From JBBROS01 sp963752225 (GTDB taxonomy: Bacteria > Pseudomonadota > Alphaproteobacteria > Acetobacterales > Acetobacteraceae): DNA of 64,000 nt. Location of the stretch: positions 310,001 to 374,000 of the forward strand of contig CAVVXS010000007.1 in NCBI GenBank assembly GCA_963752225.1. The letters are read 5' to 3'. Shown here piece by piece: positions 58,809-64,000 of this stretch; within the stretch, counting starts at the first letter, position 1, and each line of letters opens with the position of its first letter. The position numbers and the translations under genes were made by a program. The notes below the pieces were generated by a model, which searched no databases, was not told the DNA's origin, and was given only the letters and a program-made list of their open reading frames with translations.

Positions 58809-59601
58809 GTGACGATCGACGAGATCACCCTACCGGTGTTCCTGTGGCCGCCGGGCGTCATCCTGCTGTGCGTCCTGGCCCTATGCAGTGGGGTCACCGT
58901 GCTGCTGTGGGGCTTGGTATTCGGCACGGTCCGGCTCGGCCCGGCGTCGGCGCCGCACACGCCCATCTTGAGCGCGGTGGTCGGCTTGTTCGCCCTGCTG
59001 CTGTCCTTCACGGCGCTCGACGCGTGGCGGCGCAACGACGCCGCGGTGGCGGCGCTGCTGCGCGAGTTCGCAGGAATCGGCCGCCATCCTGCCATTGCTG
59101 GGTGCGCTCGACGCCAAGGGCGCAGCAGCGGCCGTCCTGGCGCGGCAGGCTGTGGCGGAGTACCTCGATCGTTCGCTTGGCGAGGAATGGGGTGGCTTCA
59201 ACGTGAAGGCGAGCGCCGCGGCAGGCGCGTCGCTTGATCGGGTCCGGACCGCGGTCGCGCAAGGCCTGGTCGAAGGCGGCACGCTCGGCCCGGCATGGCG
59301 GTCGGTGCAGGACCGGCTGGACGGGGTGCAGCAGGGACGCACCGCCCGCCTCGTCGCCGGCAGCCTGTATGGCGATGCGGTGCGCTGGGGCGCCTTGTTC
59401 CTGCTCTACACGGCCGGAGCGTTCTCGATCATGGTCGTCCACCTCGACCGGCGCCGCTCGCTTGCCATCGCGATCGGCACCGATCTGTTCGTCTCGACCG
59501 TGTCGCTGTCGCTGGTCGCCGTCACGGAGCATCCCTACACCGGCTGGGATGCGGTCCGGCCCGACGCGCTGCGGGCGGTGCTGGCGCGGGCGGCCGGCTG
59601 A
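58809..59601 (+). pseudogene. DUF4239-like membrane protein, frameshifted
   Basis: The first part (GTG 58809, after GGAGG) has two membrane helices and then Phe-Thr-Ala-Leu-Asp-Ala-Trp-Arg-Arg-Asn-Asp-Ala-Ala-Val-Ala-Ala-Leu-Leu-Arg-Glu. The continuation in another frame from about 59090 gives Leu-Gly-Ala-Leu-Asp-Ala-Lys-Gly, Tyr-Leu-Asp-Arg-Ser-Leu-Gly-Glu-Glu-Trp and two more helices, ending at 59601. The order of helices and the Glu-Glu-Trp motif recall bestrophin-like DUF4239 proteins. A one-base indel near 59085 breaks the gene. It is inserted between rpoC and rpsL, genes that are usually adjacent. Confidence 0.65.
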
Positions 59602-59658
59602 TGCTTCGCTGCAATGCGGCCTTGCATGCCGAATTGAGCCTGCATCGGCGAACAAGTG

Positions 59659-59687
59659 TTGACGTGCGCATGACACGGGCGTAGGGA
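59659..59687 (+). promoter_or_regulatory. candidate promoter of the rpsL operon
   Basis: TTGACG (-35) and TAGGGA (-10) are separated by exactly 17 bases. The -35 box matches five of six consensus positions. It lies about 200 bases before rpsL in the otherwise empty stretch 59602-59890, leaving a long leader. Confidence 0.6.
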
Positions 59688-59890
59688 TCGCGCCCTCGAC
59701 GAACCCGTTCATTCGGGCAGGTCGCTGTTTACAGAACCGCGCATGGCGCCGCCGGCCGCAGGGCTCGGCTCAGGTCATGGGTCAAGCTGGCATCGCGGAC
59801 GGGACATCCCGGGCTGCGAGCATTTCTGTGATCGGTGACAGGCCTCGCGTGCTCGGGCGACGCGAACAGGACAAGGATCGGAAGAGGCGT

Positions 59891-60262
59891 ATGCCGACCA
59901 TCAACCAGTTGATTGCCAGTGGGCGTGAGCCCGCGCCGAAGCGCAACAAGGTTCCGGCGCTCGAAGGCTGCCCGCAAAAGCGGGGCGTGTGCACGCGCGT
60001 CTACACGACGACGCCGAAGAAGCCGAACTCCGCATTGCGGAAGGTCGCCAAGGTGCGCCTGACCAACGGCTACGAAGTCGTCAGCTACATCCCCGGTGAA
60101 GGCCACAACCTGCAGGAGCACAGCGTCGTGCTGATCCGTGGCGGCCGGGTGAAGGACTTGCCGGGCGTGCGCTACCACATTCTGCGCGGCGTGCTCGACA
60201 CGCAGGGCTTGCCGAAGCGTCGTCAGCGCCGGTCGCTGTATGGCGCCAAGCGGCCGAAGTAG
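59891..60262 (+). CDS. rpsL: 30S ribosomal protein S12
   Basis: A 123-residue protein of the decoding centre. It has Pro-Thr-Ile-Asn-Gln-Leu, Thr-Pro-Lys-Lys-Pro-Asn-Ser-Ala-Leu-Arg-Lys with the wild-type Lys where streptomycin resistance changes occur, and Arg-Val-Lys-Asp-Leu-Pro-Gly-Val-Arg-Tyr-His. The sequence is therefore of the streptomycin-sensitive type at both usual positions. It starts the rpsL-rpsG-tuf-rpsJ-rplC-rplD-rplW string. Confidence 0.97.
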   Translation: MPTINQLIASGREPAPKRNKVPALEGCPQKRGVCTRVYTTTPKKPNSALRKVAKVRLTNGYEVVSYIPGEGHNLQEHSVVLIRGGRVKDLPGVRYHILRGVLDTQGLPKRRQRRSLYGAKRPK

Positions 60263-60274
60263 AGGGAGGGCGAG

Positions 60275-60751
60275 ATGAGCCGACGCCGCAAGGCCGTTCG
60301 ACGCGAGATCCTGCCGGACGCGAAGTTTGGCGATGTCGTCGTGACGCGTTTCATGAACGCGCTGATGTATGACGGCAAGAAGAGCGCCGCCGAGACCATC
60401 GTCTATGGGGCGATGGAAGTGCTGAAGAAGCGCGGCGGCCCGCAAGCCGACCCGGTCCGGATGTTCCACGAAGCGCTGGACAACGTGAAGCCGGCGGTTG
60501 AGGTGCGGTCACGCCGGGTCGGCGGCGCCACCTATCAGGTGCCGGTCGAGGTCCGCACGGACCGCCGCCAGGCGCTGGCGATCCGCTGGCTGATCGACAG
60601 TGCCCGCAAGCGCGGCGAGCATACGATGGAAGAGCGGCTGTCGAACGAGCTGCACGACGCGGTCAACAACCGTGGTTCGGCCGTCAAGAAGCGGGAAGAC
60701 ACGCATCGGATGGCCGAAGCCAACAAGGCGTTCAGCCATTATCGCTGGTAG
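60275..60751 (+). CDS. rpsG: 30S ribosomal protein S7
   Basis: A 158-residue protein that initiates assembly of the 30S head. It has Ser-Arg-Arg-Arg-Lys-Ala-Val-Arg-Arg-Glu, Arg-Phe-Met-Asn-Ala-Leu-Met-Tyr-Asp-Gly-Lys-Lys, Val-Arg-Ser-Arg-Arg-Val-Gly-Gly-Ala-Thr-Tyr-Gln-Val-Pro and a C-terminal Ala-Phe-Ser-His-Tyr-Arg-Trp. GGGAGG lies upstream of the ATG. It follows rpsL by 12 bases. The gene normally next, fusA, is not here. Confidence 0.97.
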   Translation: MSRRRKAVRREILPDAKFGDVVVTRFMNALMYDGKKSAAETIVYGAMEVLKKRGGPQADPVRMFHEALDNVKPAVEVRSRRVGGATYQVPVEVRTDRRQALAIRWLIDSARKRGEHTMEERLSNELHDAVNNRGSAVKKREDTHRMAEANKAFSHYRW

Positions 60752-60808
60752 AACTAGTTTAACGACCGCGTAAGTTGTAACCCGGCGTCGCTACGTGGCG
60801 TGCCGATC

Positions 60809-60863
60809 CTGACGCCGCCTCCGGGCGGACGACCTTTAATCTGACGCCGCCCTGGGCGGACGA
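60809..60863 (+). repeat. tandem imperfect repeat before tuf
   Basis: CTGACGCCGCC-x3-GGGCGGACGA occurs at 60809-60832 and again, with two changes and one base fewer, at 60841-60863. Each copy can fold on itself (CCGCC/GGCGG). The second copy runs into the tuf ribosome site. The pair lies exactly where fusA would be in the classical str operon. Confidence 0.7.
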
Positions 60864-60875
60864 TGGAGAGACGAG

Positions 60876-62066
<1,191 letters not shown>

Positions 62067-62105
62067 CGCGACGAGCGGCACGCCCCTGAACGGATAAGAG
62101 TACCG

Positions 62106-62414
62106 ATGGACAACCAGAACATCCGCATTCGCCTCAAGGCGTACGATCACCGCGTGCTGGACAACAGCACGCGGGAGATCGTCAACACGGCGAAGCGGAC
62201 CGGCGCGCGCGTGCGGGGGCCGATTCCGTTGCCGACGCACATCGAGCGGTTCACGGTGAACCGCTCGCCGCACGTAGACAAGAAAAGCCGCGAGCAGTTC
62301 GAGATCCGGACCCATCGCCGGCTGCTCGATATCGTCGAGCCCACGCCGCAGACGGTCGACGCGCTGATGAAGCTCGACCTCGCCAGCGGCGTGGACGTCG
62401 AGATCAAGCTGTAA
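62106..62414 (+). CDS. rpsJ: 30S ribosomal protein S10
   Basis: A 102-residue protein of the 30S head that also pairs with NusB in antitermination. It reads Gln-Asn-Ile-Arg-Ile-Arg-Leu-Lys-Ala-Tyr-Asp-His-Arg, then Gly-Pro-Ile-Pro-Leu-Pro-Thr and Pro-His-Val-Asp-Lys-Lys-Ser-Arg-Glu-Gln-Phe-Glu-Ile-Arg-Thr-His. Length is normal. It lies 39 bases after tuf and 14 before rplC, the beginning of the S10 operon. Confidence 0.97.
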   Translation: MDNQNIRIRLKAYDHRVLDNSTREIVNTAKRTGARVRGPIPLPTHIERFTVNRSPHVDKKSREQFEIRTHRRLLDIVEPTPQTVDALMKLDLASGVDVEIKL

Positions 62415-62428
62415 GGGAGGCCGGTACC

Positions 62429-63157
62429 ATGACCATCGGCAACGGGCGGACCGGTCTCGTCGCGAAGAAGCTCGGCATGACCCGCATCTTCAAGGATGAC
62501 GGGACCCATGTTCCGGTGACCGTCCTGCATCTCGACGAGGTGCAGGTGGTCGATGTCCGCACCGAAGAGCGCGACGGCTACAACGCGCTGCAGCTCGGCT
62601 GGGGCACGGCGAAAGTGAAGAACGTCAGCCAGCCCAACAAGGGCCACTACGCTCGGGTCAAGGTGGAGCCGAAGGCCAAGTTGGTCGAATTCCGCTGCGC
62701 CGCCGATGCGGTGGTCGAAGCGGGGCAGGTCATCACGGCCGACCATTTCGTGGTCGGGCAGAAGGTTGACGTGTGCGGCGTCAGCAAGGGCAAGGGGTTT
62801 GCCGGCGGCATGAAGCGCTGGAACTTCCGCGGTCTCGAGGCCTCGCACGGCGTGTCCGTCAGCCACCGCAGCCATGGTTCGACCGGCAACCGGCAGGATC
62901 CGGGCAAGACGTTCAAGAACAAGAAGATGGCCGGCCATCTAGGGCAGGACCGGGTGACGACGCTCAATGTCGAGGTGGCGGGCGTCGACGCGGGCCGCGG
63001 CTTGCTGATGGTGCGCGGCGCGGTGCCCGGGGCCAAGAACGGCTTCGTCCTGGTGCGGGACGCGATCAAGAAGAAGCGGCACCCCGATGCGCCGTTCCCG
63101 GCCGCGGTGCGCGGCGCGGCGGACGCGGAGCCGGCGCCGGCTCATGCCGAGTCCTGA
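62429..63157 (+). CDS. rplC: 50S ribosomal protein L3
   Basis: A 242-residue protein needed early in 50S assembly. ATG 62459 to 62480 lies inside the conserved region, so the start with GGGAGG upstream at 62429 is kept. Motifs: Gly-Leu-Val-Ala-Lys-Lys-Leu-Gly-Met-Thr-Arg-Ile-Phe, Gly-Lys-Gly-Phe-Ala-Gly-Gly-Met-Lys-Arg-Trp-Asn-Phe, and His-Gly-Ser-Thr-Gly-Asn-Arg-Gln-Asp-Pro-Gly. The last 20 residues (Ala/Pro/Glu-rich) extend slightly past the usual end. rplD follows after ten bases. Confidence 0.96.
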   Translation: MTIGNGRTGLVAKKLGMTRIFKDDGTHVPVTVLHLDEVQVVDVRTEERDGYNALQLGWGTAKVKNVSQPNKGHYARVKVEPKAKLVEFRCAADAVVEAGQVITADHFVVGQKVDVCGVSKGKGFAGGMKRWNFRGLEASHGVSVSHRSHGSTGNRQDPGKTFKNKKMAGHLGQDRVTTLNVEVAGVDAGRGLLMVRGAVPGAKNGFVLVRDAIKKKRHPDAPFPAAVRGAADAEPAPAHAES

Positions 63158-63167
63158 GGACAACACG

Positions 63168-63848
63168 ATGCAGATCGAGATCAAGACATTGGACGGCGGT
63201 TCCGCCGGGCAGGCCGAGCTTCCGGACGAGCTGTTCGGAGCGGCGCCGCGGACGGACATCATCGCCCGGGTGATCCAGTGGCAGCTGATGAAGCGTCGGG
63301 CCGGCACCCACAAGGTCAAGGGCATGGGTGAAGTGTCCGGCACCACCAAGAAGCCGTATAAGCAGAAGGGCACCGGCAACGCCCGTCAGGGCTCGCTGCG
63401 TTCGCCGCAGTTCCGCACCGGTGGCGTCGTGCATGGGCCGGTGGTGCGCGACCACGGCTTCGACCTGCCGAAGAAGGTGCGGCGGCTGGGGTTGATCAGC
63501 GCCCTGTCGCAGAAGCAAGCTGAGGGCAAGCTCGTGGTGGTCGACCACGTGGGCGGCGGCAGCGGCAAGACGAAGGAGCTGCGGGCCAAGCTGGTCCAGC
63601 ATGGTTGGAAGAGCGCCCTGTTCGTGGATGGCGCCGTCGACCCGAGCTTCCTGCGCGCGAGCCAGAACATCGTTGGCTTCAACGTGCTGCCGACGGTCGG
63701 CGCCAATGTCTACGACATCATCCGGCACGACGTTCTGGTGCTGACCTCGTCCGGCATCGAGGGGCTGAAGGCCCGGCTCGGCGGCGGTTCGGCCGAGGGT
63801 CCGGCTGAACATGCGCCGATCCATGCTGTCGAGGGGACCTCGCTATGA
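63168..63848 (+). CDS. rplD: 50S ribosomal protein L4
   Basis: A 226-residue protein lining the exit tunnel; in some bacteria it regulates the S10 operon. ATG 63168 (Gln-Ile-Glu-Ile-Lys-Thr-Leu-Asp-Gly) follows TGAGGA; the ATG at 63144 would overlap rplC without a proper site. Motifs: Arg-Arg-Ala-Gly-Thr-His-Lys-Val-Lys, Lys-Pro-Tyr-Lys-Gln-Lys-Gly-Thr-Gly-Asn-Ala-Arg-Gln-Gly and Tyr-Asp-Ile-Ile-Arg-His-Asp. The C-terminal 20 residues are a Ser/Pro/His-containing extension. It overlaps rplW by ATGA. Confidence 0.96.
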   Translation: MQIEIKTLDGGSAGQAELPDELFGAAPRTDIIARVIQWQLMKRRAGTHKVKGMGEVSGTTKKPYKQKGTGNARQGSLRSPQFRTGGVVHGPVVRDHGFDLPKKVRRLGLISALSQKQAEGKLVVVDHVGGGSGKTKELRAKLVQHGWKSALFVDGAVDPSFLRASQNIVGFNVLPTVGANVYDIIRHDVLVLTSSGIEGLKARLGGGSAEGPAEHAPIHAVEGTSL

Positions 63849-64000
63849 CCGTCCGCCAGGTCCAGGTCGCCCGCAAGCGCGCGGCGACGATGTCGCGCGA
63901 AGCGATGTTCAACGTGGTGCGCGCGCCGGTGATCACCGAGAAGGCGACGCTGGTGAGTGAGCGCAACCAGTTTGTGTTCCGCGTCGCCGCCGACGCGACC
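63845..64000 (+). CDS. rplW: 50S ribosomal protein L23, partial
   Basis: The first 52 codons of L23, cut by the window end. ATG 63845 overlaps the rplD stop (ATGA). A second ATG at 63890 lies nearer the conserved part, Val-Val-Arg-Ala-Pro-Val-Ile-Thr-Glu-Lys-Ala-Thr-Leu. The overlap favours the first, giving an N-terminal extension rich in Arg and Lys. L23 lies at the exit of the ribosomal tunnel. Confidence 0.9.
   Translation, partial: MTVRQVQVARKRAATMSREAMFNVVRAPVITEKATLVSERNQFVFRVAADAT

Noticed and set aside
60809..60863. Tandem repeat before tuf as a riboswitch
   Set aside because: Two small hairpins only; no known riboswitch core and no metabolite gene downstream.

Overview
The window is very GC-rich DNA from an alphaproteobacterium, most likely a member of Acetobacteraceae or a neighbouring Rhodospirillales family. 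The basis is the style of the RpoB, RpoC and EF-Tu proteins, the many periplasmic binding proteins and the frequent GTG/TTG starts. The genus cannot be named from sequence alone.

Region 1 (1-14.3 kb) is a sulfur and organosulfur district in decay. It holds a truncated adenylylsulfate kinase joined to a LysR fragment, a doubly broken sulfate-binding protein, and a FAD/NAD(P) protein. Next comes a minus-strand operon: a 25-residue candidate leader peptide, a 69-residue unknown, a CmcJ/NvfI-type oxygenase, a NUDIX hydrolase with an internal stop, and an SsuA with an internal stop. A second minus-strand operon (intact SsuA, YeiH-type exporter, small Cys protein, frameshifted Lrp) diverges from an intact cysE. 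A third operon is wrecked: ssuB carries a nested MITE plus IS630, and an SsuA-like gene is fused in frame to the tail of a flavin monooxygenase.

Region 2 (14.3-19.5 kb) is an integrase gene cut into three pieces by IS701-, IS5- and IS256-type elements. A tRNA-Ser 3' end, probably the attachment site, lies next to the integrase start, followed by a second MITE copy. Several elements here and in ssuB sit at CTAG or related YTAR sites, some in sites duplicated by an earlier insertion.

Region 3 (19.5-42.5 kb) is accessory metabolism: a lipoprotein plus pseudo-ATPase pair, a NitT/TauT-type ABC operon, a ribose-type ABC operon, a cyclase, a branched-chain amino-acid type binding protein with a gentisate-dioxygenase-like cupin, a dihydroxyphthalate-decarboxylase-like protein, a DUF1800/DUF1501 pair, a D-2-hydroxyacid dehydrogenase, two RNA-modifying enzymes, a diguanylate cyclase, and an iron/polyamine-type ABC operon. 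A third, partial MITE copy ends this region.

Region 4 (42.6-64 kb) is core genome: thrC, an M16 peptidase and pmbA, then rplKA, rplJL, rpoBC, and rpsLG, tuf, rpsJ, rplCD and the start of rplW. secE-nusG is absent in front of rplK, and fusA is absent between rpsG and tuf. Reading frames are intact here apart from one frameshifted membrane-protein gene between rpoC and rpsL.

The frameshifts could partly be assembly errors. The in-frame nonsense codons, perfect target duplications and gene chimera are not explained that way, so real gene decay driven by mobile elements is the better reading.
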